Origin: Candidatus Gastranaerophilales bacterium
GTDB lineage: Bacteria; Cyanobacteriota; Vampirovibrionia; Gastranaerophilales; Gastranaerophilaceae
NCBI GenBank assembly: GCA_900767135.1
Contig: CAAFYU010000046.1
Location: 1-64,000, forward strand
Reading direction: 5' to 3'
DNA: 64,000 bases
Shown piece by piece: positions 33,260 to 40,749 of the stretch (positions within the stretch are counted from its first letter, which is position 1; each line of letters starts with the position of its first letter). Both the position numbers and the translations under genes were made by a program. The notes below the pieces were generated by a model. The model saw only the letters and a program-made list of their open reading frames with translations. It was not told where the DNA came from and ran no database searches.

Positions 33260-34873
33260 ATGATTACAACAGATAAATTGACCGTTAGATTTGGGTCACA
33301 AACACTTTTTGAAAACGTTAGTATTAAATTTACCCCAGGGAACTGCTATGGCGTTATTGGCGCAAATGGAGCAGGCAAAAGTACTTTGTTGAGAGTTCTT
33401 TCAGGCGAAATTGAACCGACATCGGGCGAAGTTCATATCTCGAAAGGACAACGTATTGCAGTTCTTCGTCAAGACCATTTTGCATTTGACAATTACAAAG
33501 TAATTGATACTGTGATTATGGGACATAAAAAGCTTTATGACATTATGCAAGAGCGTGACGCACTTTACGCAAAACCTGATTTCAACGACGAAGACGGCAT
33601 TAAAGTTGCACACTTGGAAGAAGAATTTGCAGAACTTGACGGCTGGCAAGCAGAAGCGATGGCAGCGTCATTGTTGTCTGACTTAGGAATTCCTGATGCA
33701 ATGCATTATGAGTTAATGTCTGAGCTTTCAGGCAGTGAAAAAGTTCGTGTACTATTGGCTCAGGCTTTGTTTGGCAATCCGGATATTCTATTGCTTGATG
33801 AACCGACAAACCACTTGGATTTAAACACTATTGCGTGGTTGGAAGAATTTTTGATTAATTTTCCAAACCTCGTTATTGTTGTTTCGCACGACAGACAGTT
33901 TTTGGATAATGTTTGCACACATATGGCAGATATTGATTACAAAAATATTCAACTTTATACAGGAAACTACTCGTTCTGGTCGCAAGCAAGCCAATTGATT
34001 AAAAAGCAAAAAGAAGAACAGAACAAGAAAACCGAAGAAAAAATGGAAGAGTTGAAAGCGTTTATTGCACGATTCAGTGCTAATGCGTCTAAGGCAAAAC
34101 AGGCAACTTCCAGAAAAAATATGCTCGACAAATTGTCGCTTGAAGAAATCAAACCGTCATCAAGACAATATCCGAGAATTCGTTTTACTTATAACAAAAT
34201 TCCGGGGAAAGATGTTTTACAGGTTAAAAACTTATATAAAACTGTTGATGATGAACTTTTAATCAAAAATTTGAGTTTTGAAATTAATCAAGGTGAAAAA
34301 GTTGCTTTCATCGCTCGTGATCCGTTTATTATTTCAAACCTGTTTGATATTTTAGAAGACAGAGTAAAACCAGATAGCGGTGAAGTAATTTGGGGCGTAA
34401 CGGCAACGCATTCGTACTTTCCGAAAGACAATAATTTCTATTTTGAAAACAATAAAACAATTATGGAGTGGCTTGCGGATTATTCGCCTGATCAACACGT
34501 AAACTTTTTACGTGGGTATCTAGGCAGAATGTTGTTTTCAGGTGAAGATGCTGATAAAAAGGTTAACGTTTTGTCTGGTGGCGAAAAGGTCAGATGTCTT
34601 TTTGCAAAAATGATGATTGCAGAAGCTAACGTAATGATTTTTGACGAACCGACAAACCACCTTGATTTGGAAAGTATTACGGCATTAAACAATGCACTAA
34701 TTGACTTTCCTGGAACTATTTTGTTTACGTCACAGGATTATCAGTTAATTCAAACGGTTGCTGACAGAATTATTGAAATTTCGCCAAAAGGCTATATTAA
34801 TATGCGCAACAAATACGACGAATATCTTAAAAATCCGGTCGTTTTGAAAAAACGTGAAGAGATTTACAGATAA
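33260..34873 (+). CDS. ABC-F family ATPase
   Basis: 537 residues with two ABC domains and no membrane part. Domain 1 is complete: Walker A GANGAGKST (about 34-42), signature LSGSEKVRVLLA, Walker B LLLDEPTNHLDL. A charged linker helix (about 245-285) follows, as in ABC-F proteins. Domain 2 keeps the LSGGEKVR signature and FDEPTNHLDL Walker B, but its Walker A is replaced by VAFIARDPFIISN, without GxxxxGK. Such proteins bind ribosomes and act in translation control or rescue. A degenerate second Walker A resembles a known YkpA/YbiT-like subgroup, as far as I can recall. The start is leaderless. Confidence 0.9.
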   Translation: MITTDKLTVRFGSQTLFENVSIKFTPGNCYGVIGANGAGKSTLLRVLSGEIEPTSGEVHISKGQRIAVLRQDHFAFDNYKVIDTVIMGHKKLYDIMQERDALYAKPDFNDEDGIKVAHLEEEFAELDGWQAEAMAASLLSDLGIPDAMHYELMSELSGSEKVRVLLAQALFGNPDILLLDEPTNHLDLNTIAWLEEFLINFPNLVIVVSHDRQFLDNVCTHMADIDYKNIQLYTGNYSFWSQASQLIKKQKEEQNKKTEEKMEELKAFIARFSANASKAKQATSRKNMLDKLSLEEIKPSSRQYPRIRFTYNKIPGKDVLQVKNLYKTVDDELLIKNLSFEINQGEKVAFIARDPFIISNLFDILEDRVKPDSGEVIWGVTATHSYFPKDNNFYFENNKTIMEWLADYSPDQHVNFLRGYLGRMLFSGEDADKKVNVLSGGEKVRCLFAKMMIAEANVMIFDEPTNHLDLESITALNNALIDFPGTILFTSQDYQLIQTVADRIIEISPKGYINMRNKYDEYLKNPVVLKKREEIYR

Positions 34874-34949
34874 ACCGGTATTGTTTCGTTGCCAACTTTT
34901 TCTATTTTTAGCGAAAACATAAAAAATTGTGAATAACAAAGGAGAAATT

Positions 34950-35426
34950 ATGTACAGAATTGGTATAGGATATGATATTCACAAACTCACGACAGGCAGA
35001 GATTTGATAATCGGGGGTGTTAAGATAACACATGAAAAAGGGCTTTTGGGACACTCTGATGCAGATGTTCTAATCCATGCGATTATTGATGCAATGCTTG
35101 GTGCTTTGGCACTTTCTGATATCGGAACACTTTTTCCTGATACAAGCGAGTTATACAAAGACGCCGATAGTACTGTGCTTTTACGCGATGTTTACAAACT
35201 TATTAAAGATAAAAAATACGTTATTGAAAACATCGACAGCAACATCATTGCTCAGCAACCGAAAATGATGCCATATATTCCGAAAATGAAAGATGTGCTT
35301 TGTGAAATATTAGAAGTTACACCGAAAAGACTTTCGATTAAGGCGAAAACAAATGAAAAAATGGACGCCGTCGGACAAGAACTTGCAATTGAAGCACAGG
35401 CAGTAGTGTTGTTGAAGAGATATTAG
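34950..35426 (+). CDS. ispF: 2-C-methyl-D-erythritol 2,4-cyclodiphosphate synthase
   Basis: 158 residues from the ATG at 34950, supported by an AAAGGAG ribosome binding site (the in-frame ATG at 34929 is upstream of it). IspF makes MEcPP in the MEP isoprenoid pathway. The N-terminal IGIGYDIHKL gives the zinc ligands D8 and H10, and LLGHSDADVLIHAIIDAMLGAL holds the third His and the active-site loop. The C-terminal KAKTNEKMDAVGQELAIEAQAVVLL is diagnostic. It is separate from ispD, about 24 kb away. Confidence 0.95.
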   Translation: MYRIGIGYDIHKLTTGRDLIIGGVKITHEKGLLGHSDADVLIHAIIDAMLGALALSDIGTLFPDTSELYKDADSTVLLRDVYKLIKDKKYVIENIDSNIIAQQPKMMPYIPKMKDVLCEILEVTPKRLSIKAKTNEKMDAVGQELAIEAQAVVLLKRY

Positions 35427-35443
35427 TATTTAAAATTATTAAA

Positions 35444-35484
35444 AGCTGGATTCTTTCGGTTCAGAAGAACCTCAGAATGACGAC
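35444..35484. repeat. Dispersed palindromic repeat, family 1 copy 3
   Basis: AGCTGGATTCTTTCGGTTC, loop AGAA, GAACCTCAGAATGACGAC. It is identical to the 136-183 copy outside the 4-base loop. Immediately after it (about 35500-35545) is a stretch of ACTTAGTGCC/CCTTAGTAAC-type short repeats that recurs around 51.58 kb. Confidence 0.75.
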
Positions 35485-35575
35485 TTCGTAATTATTTTGT
35501 AACGAACTTAGTGCCATAGTGCCTTAGTAACCTAGTAACTTAACTCAGACCTGCCTGACATCAAAACCAAAACCT

Positions 35576-36265
35576 ATGAATATAAAACAAAAAATTTTAT
35601 CAAAAGCAGAAGAAAATTACCAAAAATTTTCACAATCATTGCTTCCTAATATCGACAATGTTTTGGGTGTACGCTTGCCGATTTTACGAAAAATCGCAAA
35701 AGAAATTTATACACAAACCGACTGGCAAAAATTCCTTAAACAGAATGACTTTGAGTATATGGAAGAAACAATGTTACAAGCAATGGTTATCGGATTTGTC
35801 AAAGATGAACCTGAAAATATTCTAAAACTTGTCAATGATTTCGTACCCAAAATCGATAACTGGTCTGTGTGTGACTCATTTTGTACAGGACTAAAATTTG
35901 TCACGAAAAATCAAGAACTTGTTTGGGAGTTTATTCAGCCATATTTTAACTCAGACAAAGAATACGATATTCGCTTCGCATTTGTAATGCTTTTGGAATA
36001 TTTTACGAACGAAAATTATATTGATGAATGCCTAAAACGCATAGATGAATTCAAAGACACAAGATATTATGCACAAATGGCCTGTGCTTGGGCACTTTCA
36101 ATTTGTTATATAAAATTTCCGAAAAAAACTCTTGCATATTTGAAAAAATCAAAGTTAGATAATTTGACATTTAATAAAGGAATTCAAAAGATTTGCGAAT
36201 CACTAAGAGTTGACAAAGAATCAAAAAATAAATTGAAAGCATTAAAAAGGTGTTTCAATATGTAA
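35576..36265 (+). CDS. AlkD-like DNA alkylation repair protein
   Basis: 229 residues, all-helical with HEAT-like repeats, matching the AlkD (DNA alkylation repair) family. Motifs seen: VLGVRLPILRKIAKEI, EETMLQAMVIGFVKDE, the DNWSVCDSFCTGLKFV segment (family DNW.x2.D), and DIRFAFVMLLEYF followed by YYAQMACAWALSICYIK. AlkD removes 3-methyladenine and 7-methylguanine from DNA without base flipping. No ribosome binding site is visible, and the promoter region is filled with repeats. Confidence 0.88.
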   Translation: MNIKQKILSKAEENYQKFSQSLLPNIDNVLGVRLPILRKIAKEIYTQTDWQKFLKQNDFEYMEETMLQAMVIGFVKDEPENILKLVNDFVPKIDNWSVCDSFCTGLKFVTKNQELVWEFIQPYFNSDKEYDIRFAFVMLLEYFTNENYIDECLKRIDEFKDTRYYAQMACAWALSICYIKFPKKTLAYLKKSKLDNLTFNKGIQKICESLRVDKESKNKLKALKRCFNM

Positions 36266-36372
36266 ACTTTTATTAATCAACTAGCAAAATAATACATTTA
36301 GACGAGTTAATATGATGTTCCATTTGCTAGAATATCAAGGAAGATGGAATAAAGTACACGAGGGTTAGACGT

Positions 36373-36768
36373 ATGGTCGATAACAGATCAGCCGGATTTT
36401 TCGGAATCGGCGGCTCTTTCAATTTCAAAAGCGGAGATATCTCAGGTACCGCAGCAAGAACTCAGGACGATAAAATGGGTCAAGGCGGTGAGTATTTCGC
36501 ACAACAAAAACAAGTTGAAGAGGAAGAAGCTTCTGATAGCCAAAAATATACCGATAGAAGTGCTGTTTTGAGGGCAACGCTTAATTCCCTTGCGATGATG
36601 AATGTCGCAAACGTGATTAATTCAAGAAAAAAAGCATTGGAAGAACAAAAAGAACGTGACAAAGTTTTACAAAAAAACGAAGAAAACGAAGAAAACAGTG
36701 CTGAAAAAGAGTTAGAAAAAGAATTTTTTAATATTGCCCGCGAAATGAAAGAAGACGGGAATAAATAG
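36373..36768 (+). CDS. Hypothetical coiled-coil protein
   Basis: 131 residues. A Gly/Ser-rich N terminus (SAGFFGIGGSFNFKSGDISG) is followed by a helical, highly charged C-terminal half (ALEEQKERDKVLQKNEENEE...), likely coiled coil. It has a GAGGG ribosome binding site and a possible TAGAAT -10 box around 36330. No domain, signal peptide or membrane segment is recognised. It is conserved in style with other short lineage-specific proteins, but no function can be assigned. Confidence 0.55.
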   Translation: MVDNRSAGFFGIGGSFNFKSGDISGTAARTQDDKMGQGGEYFAQQKQVEEEEASDSQKYTDRSAVLRATLNSLAMMNVANVINSRKKALEEQKERDKVLQKNEENEENSAEKELEKEFFNIAREMKEDGNK

Positions 36769-36876
36769 TAATATTACCCTAACCGATATAATAAATACGT
36801 AAATTAAATTCATGTCGAAAAACTATTTTCAACATGAATTCAATTTTAGCCTTATTTTTATTTAGATTGGACGAAA

Positions 36877-37929
36877 CTAAATATTCATTGCTTTTAATAT
36901 TTCTGTCATATCGGCAGAAGTCTTTTTAACGCCTGTATTTGAGTGTTCAATCGCATTATCAGGGTCTTTCAAACCGTTTCCTGTCAAAATACAAACAATT
37001 TTTGAACCTTCCTTAACTTGGTCTTTAACCTTGATTAAACCTGCAACAGATGCAGCACTTGCAGGTTCTGCAAACACACCTTCTGTTGAAGCAATAAGTT
37101 TGTATGCTTTTACAATTTCGTCATCAGTTACAAAATTAATCATTCCGTTACTTTCATCACGTGCAGCTTCTGCTTTTGCCCAACTTGCAGGGTTGCCGAT
37201 ACGAATAGCGGTTGCAAGAGTTTCAGGTTTGTAAATTCTTTCACCCTTGACAATTGCGGCAGCCCCTTCCGCCTCAAAGCCCATCATTTTAGGTAAAGTC
37301 GGAATTTTACCCAACTTATGCCACTCTGTATAACCTTTCCAATATGCTGTAATATTTCCCGCATTTCCAACAGGAATAAAGTGGTAATCAGGTGCTTGTC
37401 CAAGTGCATTACAAATTTCAAACGCACCGGTTTTTTGCCCTTCAATTCGATACGGATTAACGGAATTTACAAGTGTAATCGGATAATTGTCAGAAATTTT
37501 ACGCACCATCTCCAACGCTTCGTCAAAATTGCCTTGGATAGCAATAATTTCTGCCCCATACATCATTGCCTGAGAAAGCTTTCCGAGTGCAATGTAGCCA
37601 TCTGGAATAAGAACAAATGTTCTCATGCCTGCTCTTGCACCATAAGCAGCGGCAGCAGCAGAAGTGTTTCCTGTTGAAGCACAAATAATTGCTCCGGAAC
37701 CAGCCTCTTTTGCTTTTGAAACAGCCATTGTCATGCCTCTATCTTTAAAACTTCCTGTCGGGTTGCAACCTTCATATTTCAAGTAGATTTCAGCGTCAAT
37801 CCCAATCTTTTTAGCTAAATTATCTGCCTTAATCAAGGGAGTATTTCCCTCGTTAAGCGTTACAACCGGAGTTTTTTCAGATACCGGTAAATATTCTCTA
37901 AATGCGTTAATTAATCCTTGGTAATACAT
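36877..37929 (-). CDS. thrC: Threonine synthase
   Basis: 350 residues, the short type of threonine synthase (fold-type II PLP enzyme). It converts O-phosphohomoserine to threonine. The PLP-binding lysine is K62 in [11 protein letters not shown], the phosphate-binding [18 protein letters not shown] loop follows, and the C-terminal [12 protein letters not shown] segment is typical. A GAGGGG ribosome binding site precedes the ATG. No other threonine-pathway gene is adjacent, so it is a single-gene unit. It is divergent from the aryl-polyene-like cluster. Confidence 0.93.
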   Translation of the reverse strand: MYYQGLINAFREYLPVSEKTPVVTLNEGNTPLIKADNLAKKIGIDAEIYLKYEGCNPTGSFKDRGMTMAVSKAKEAGSGAIICASTGNTSAAAAAYGARAGMRTFVLIPDGYIALGKLSQAMMYGAEIIAIQGNFDEALEMVRKISDNYPITLVNSVNPYRIEGQKTGAFEICNALGQAPDYHFIPVGNAGNITAYWKGYTEWHKLGKIPTLPKMMGFEAEGAAAIVKGERIYKPETLATAIRIGNPASWAKAEAARDESNGMINFVTDDEIVKAYKLIASTEGVFAEPASAASVAGLIKVKDQVKEGSKIVCILTGNGLKDPDNAIEHSNTGVKKTSADMTEILKAMNI

Positions 37930-38034
37930 AATTTTCCCCTCTACATTTATAAACTGTTATTTTATGATAACACAGACATAAAATATAGTGCAAAAAGAGT
38001 TTTTACAGACAAATTTTCCGTAAAATATTCGTGC

Positions 38035-38040
38035 TAAAAT
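38035..38040 (+). promoter_or_regulatory. Extended -10 box, promoter of the aryl-polyene-like cluster
   Basis: TGCTAAAAT (38032-38040) is identical to the element before the ABC-F gene. TAAAAT ends 6 bases before the ATG at 38047, so the first gene of the cluster would be leaderless. Confidence 0.55.
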
Positions 38041-38046
38041 ATTTTT

Positions 38047-38463
38047 ATGGATATTAAAAGATTAAAGCCCATAGTACCCTTTTTTGCAACAATTTGCGTT
38101 GTAGGATTGTTTCATTTTAGCAAGATTTATGCGTTGAAATTCTATCCGGTAGTCATAAATTCAATTATTTTTTGCATATTCTTTTCTTCAATTTTTTGCG
38201 AAGAAACGATTATTCAAAAATTTGCCAAAAAACTGGACGGTAAATTAACAGATTTTAGTAGGAACTATACGAGAAACCTTACTTACATTTGGTGTATATT
38301 TTTATTTATAAACCTTTTAATTTCTATTGCAACGGTTTTTATGAGCGAACGAGTATGGAGCCTTTATAACGCTTGCATTTCTTATATTGCACTCGGAATA
38401 ATGTTTGGAGTAGAATATGTTGTACGAATAATTTTAAGGGCAAAATATGATGGAAGAAAGTAA
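38047..38463 (+). CDS. COG4648-like membrane protein of an aryl-polyene-type cluster
   Basis: 138 residues with about four membrane segments (near 9-27, 34-52, 76-97, 105-128). The layout, and the FSRNYTRNLTYIWCIFLFIN segment with conserved Arg-x-Trp-type residues, resemble the small COG4648 membrane protein found in aryl-polyene and related lipid clusters, where its role is unknown. It begins a tight seven-gene unit on the plus strand and overlaps the next gene by 17 bases. The family call rests on size, topology and position. Confidence 0.65.
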   Translation: MDIKRLKPIVPFFATICVVGLFHFSKIYALKFYPVVINSIIFCIFFSSIFCEETIIQKFAKKLDGKLTDFSRNYTRNLTYIWCIFLFINLLISIATVFMSERVWSLYNACISYIALGIMFGVEYVVRIILRAKYDGRK

Positions 38464-39814
38464 TGTTGGTTTTGTGTTTTTTACGTCCGGCTCAACCGGT
38501 GAACCGAAAACCGTAAATAAAACAAGCAAATGCGTTGTTAAAGAGTCACAGGATTTGGCAGAAATATTTAATTTTTCGCCTGACACAAAGTTTGTTTCAA
38601 CCGTAACAACTGACTATATGTACGGAACAACTTTTATGATGATGTTACCGCTTGAATTGAAATGTGAAGTCGACTCAGAACAAATTTTGTATCCCGAAGA
38701 TATAAAAGATTACGAAAAATTCGTGTTTGTTTCTACTCCATCTTTTTTGGAAAAATTATACAAATATAATTTTACATTTAAACATAAGCCTGAAATGATT
38801 TTTTCCGCCGGTGCAAAACTTGATGACAAAGTTTTTGAATATTTAGAAACAATTTCAAAAAGTGTTACAGAAATCTACGGAAGCACAGAGGCAGGAGTTA
38901 TCGGGTATAGACAAAAGTCTGGTGATAAACTGAAATTTTTCCCAAATGTAAAAGCAGTTCAAAAATCAATAAATATCTGCAATACAGACTCAAATACCCA
39001 GCCACATAGCGGTTTGACTACTTTTATTTCATCTCCGTATTTTGACGAACCTGAACTTGAATTAAATGATGAATTGGAGATTTTTGACGACGGTTTTATC
39101 GTAAAAGGACGAAATGACAGAATTGTAAAAATTCAAGAAAAACGAATTTCTCTAATTGAAATGGAAAACTTCTTAAATCAAGATAAGCTGATTGAAAAAT
39201 CTCGCTGTCTTAAAATTGATGACAAGCTTTGTACGGCTGTGGTTTTGACATCTGAGGGCAAAAAGTTTTTAGAAAAAAATGGAAAACTTGAACTCGTAAA
39301 AAAACTTAAACAAATGATTGCAGAAAGCTATCGTCCAATTCTTGAAAATATCATGATTGATTTCCCATCACTTCGATATGTTGTGCCAAAACGATGGAGA
39401 TTTTTGCAAGACTTACCCGTCAACAAACGTGGAAAAGTCGACGACAAGCGAATTAGAGAATGGTTCAATTCAAATATTACATATCCTGACATAGTTGGCT
39501 ATCTAAACAATGGAGAAAATGTTGAATTAGACTTGATTTTCCCCAAAAACAGCAACTTTTTTCAAGGTCATTTTCCTGAATTTCCGATTTTGCCGGGAGT
39601 TGTTCAATTGTTTTTTGCAAATGAATTTTCAAAAGATATTTTTAATATTGATTTTATCCCTGAAAAGACTAAAAAAATTAAATTTTCATCAATCATAAAA
39701 CCTGACACCAAGGTTAAACTTGTTTTGACAAAAGGAGAAAAATCAATTGATTACAAGTATGTAGACTATGAAAATTACGAAAAAATTTTCTCTTCCGGAA
39801 CTTTTGTTTTATAA
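38447..39814 (+). CDS. Short acyl-adenylating (AMP-ligase) domain fused to a hotdog dehydratase
   Basis: 455 residues. Adenylation motifs: FFTSGSTGEPKTV (11-23, core A3), EIYGSTEAGVIGY (A5), GRNDRIVKIQEKR near 220 (A7-A8) and PVNKRGKVD with the A10-type Lys. From about residue 362 a FabA/FabZ-type hotdog domain follows (FFQGHFPEFPILPGVVQL). It would activate an acid and dehydrate a 3-hydroxyacyl chain. Usual A domains have about 100 residues before A3; here A3 is at the very N terminus, so the N-terminal subdomain is missing or reduced. In aryl-polyene clusters the ligase (ApeH) and dehydratase (ApeI) are separate genes. It overlaps the membrane protein gene upstream by 17 bases. Confidence 0.75.
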   Translation: MMEESNVGFVFFTSGSTGEPKTVNKTSKCVVKESQDLAEIFNFSPDTKFVSTVTTDYMYGTTFMMMLPLELKCEVDSEQILYPEDIKDYEKFVFVSTPSFLEKLYKYNFTFKHKPEMIFSAGAKLDDKVFEYLETISKSVTEIYGSTEAGVIGYRQKSGDKLKFFPNVKAVQKSINICNTDSNTQPHSGLTTFISSPYFDEPELELNDELEIFDDGFIVKGRNDRIVKIQEKRISLIEMENFLNQDKLIEKSRCLKIDDKLCTAVVLTSEGKKFLEKNGKLELVKKLKQMIAESYRPILENIMIDFPSLRYVVPKRWRFLQDLPVNKRGKVDDKRIREWFNSNITYPDIVGYLNNGENVELDLIFPKNSNFFQGHFPEFPILPGVVQLFFANEFSKDIFNIDFIPEKTKKIKFSSIIKPDTKVKLVLTKGEKSIDYKYVDYENYEKIFSSGTFVL

Positions 39815-39824
39815 TGAGGTTATT

Positions 39825-40232
39825 ATGGTTATATGCGAATGCTTAATAGATGTTCAATTTTTTGATCTTGATCCGATGAATATTGTCTGGCATGGGAATT
39901 ACGTCAAATATCTGGAACATGCCAGATGCGACATGTTATCCAAAATCGGTTACTCCTACGATGATATGAGGGCAGATGGGATTGCATATCCTGTCGCAAA
40001 AATGGATTTAAAATTTATAAAACCGGCCTTCTTTATGCAAAAATTGAAAATTGTAACAAGATTAATTGAAATTGAGCCGTCTTTGATTATTAAGTATGAA
40101 ATTTTTGATGCAACAACCGGCGAAAAAATTTTTACTGCCAAAAGTATGCAGATTTGTGTTGATATTAACTCAATGGAAAGCATTTACACTGCACCAAAAA
40201 AATTCATTGAAAGGTTAAAAAACTATGCGTAA
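39825..40232 (+). CDS. 4HBT-type hotdog acyl-CoA thioesterase
   Basis: 135 residues starting at the ATG at 39825 (GAGG ribosome binding site); an upstream ATG at 39768 lies inside the previous gene. The motif DVQFFDLDPMNIVWHGNYVKYLEHARCDML is the 4-hydroxybenzoyl-CoA thioesterase signature, with the catalytic Asp at about position 16. It would cleave an acyl thioester. It matches the ApeK-like thioesterase found in aryl-polyene clusters and overlaps the following LolA-like gene by 8 bases. Confidence 0.85.
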   Translation: MVICECLIDVQFFDLDPMNIVWHGNYVKYLEHARCDMLSKIGYSYDDMRADGIAYPVAKMDLKFIKPAFFMQKLKIVTRLIEIEPSLIIKYEIFDATTGEKIFTAKSMQICVDINSMESIYTAPKKFIERLKNYA

Positions 40233-40749
40233 GATTTTTACTTTTTTAGCTGTTTTTTTATTCAGTACAAACCTCTGTTTTGCTTCCGACAGTATTTTTA
40301 GCCACCCGTCTTCAAGTAAAATAATCTCTGCTCAAATGCCAAAACTTAAAGATGTTTCTTGCAAATTTACACAAGAAAAATATATCGGAACAACAGTTTT
40401 AAAATCAGGCGGAAATTTTCAATTTGTAAAAAATAAAGGGGCAATTTTTGAAACTCTTTATCCGATAAAATCAACAATCACATACGGTTCAGCTCAAAAT
40501 AAACAGATGAATGATGTAATGTTGGCAATTTCTAATAAAAATTATTCTTATTTAGACAAAAATTTTTCATTGTTTTATAAAAAAGAAAATAACGAATGGA
40601 TTATCGGGTTAAAGCCTAAAAAGGGCACAGTGCCTGCTTCTCAGCTAAACAATATTATAATCAAAGGCAATATTGATATCGATAATATTAAAATAAATAC
40701 ACTTAAAAACGGAACAACGGACATTCATTTTAAATGCAAAACAAACTAA
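40225..40749 (+). CDS. LolA-like periplasmic lipid-carrier protein
   Basis: 174 residues with a signal peptide (about 1-21, ending LCFAS). The mature protein shows the LolA-type half-barrel pattern: SAQMPKLKDVSCKFTQEKYI, SGGNFQFVKNKGAIFETLYP and INTLKNGTTDIHFKC. In aryl-polyene and flexirubin clusters a LolA-like protein is paired with the MMPL exporter and carries lipid across the periplasm. It overlaps both neighbours (8 and 16 bases), so it is translated from the same transcript. Function is inferred from cluster context. Confidence 0.8.
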   Translation: MRKIFTFLAVFLFSTNLCFASDSIFSHPSSSKIISAQMPKLKDVSCKFTQEKYIGTTVLKSGGNFQFVKNKGAIFETLYPIKSTITYGSAQNKQMNDVMLAISNKNYSYLDKNFSLFYKKENNEWIIGLKPKKGTVPASQLNNIIIKGNIDIDNIKINTLKNGTTDIHFKCKTN

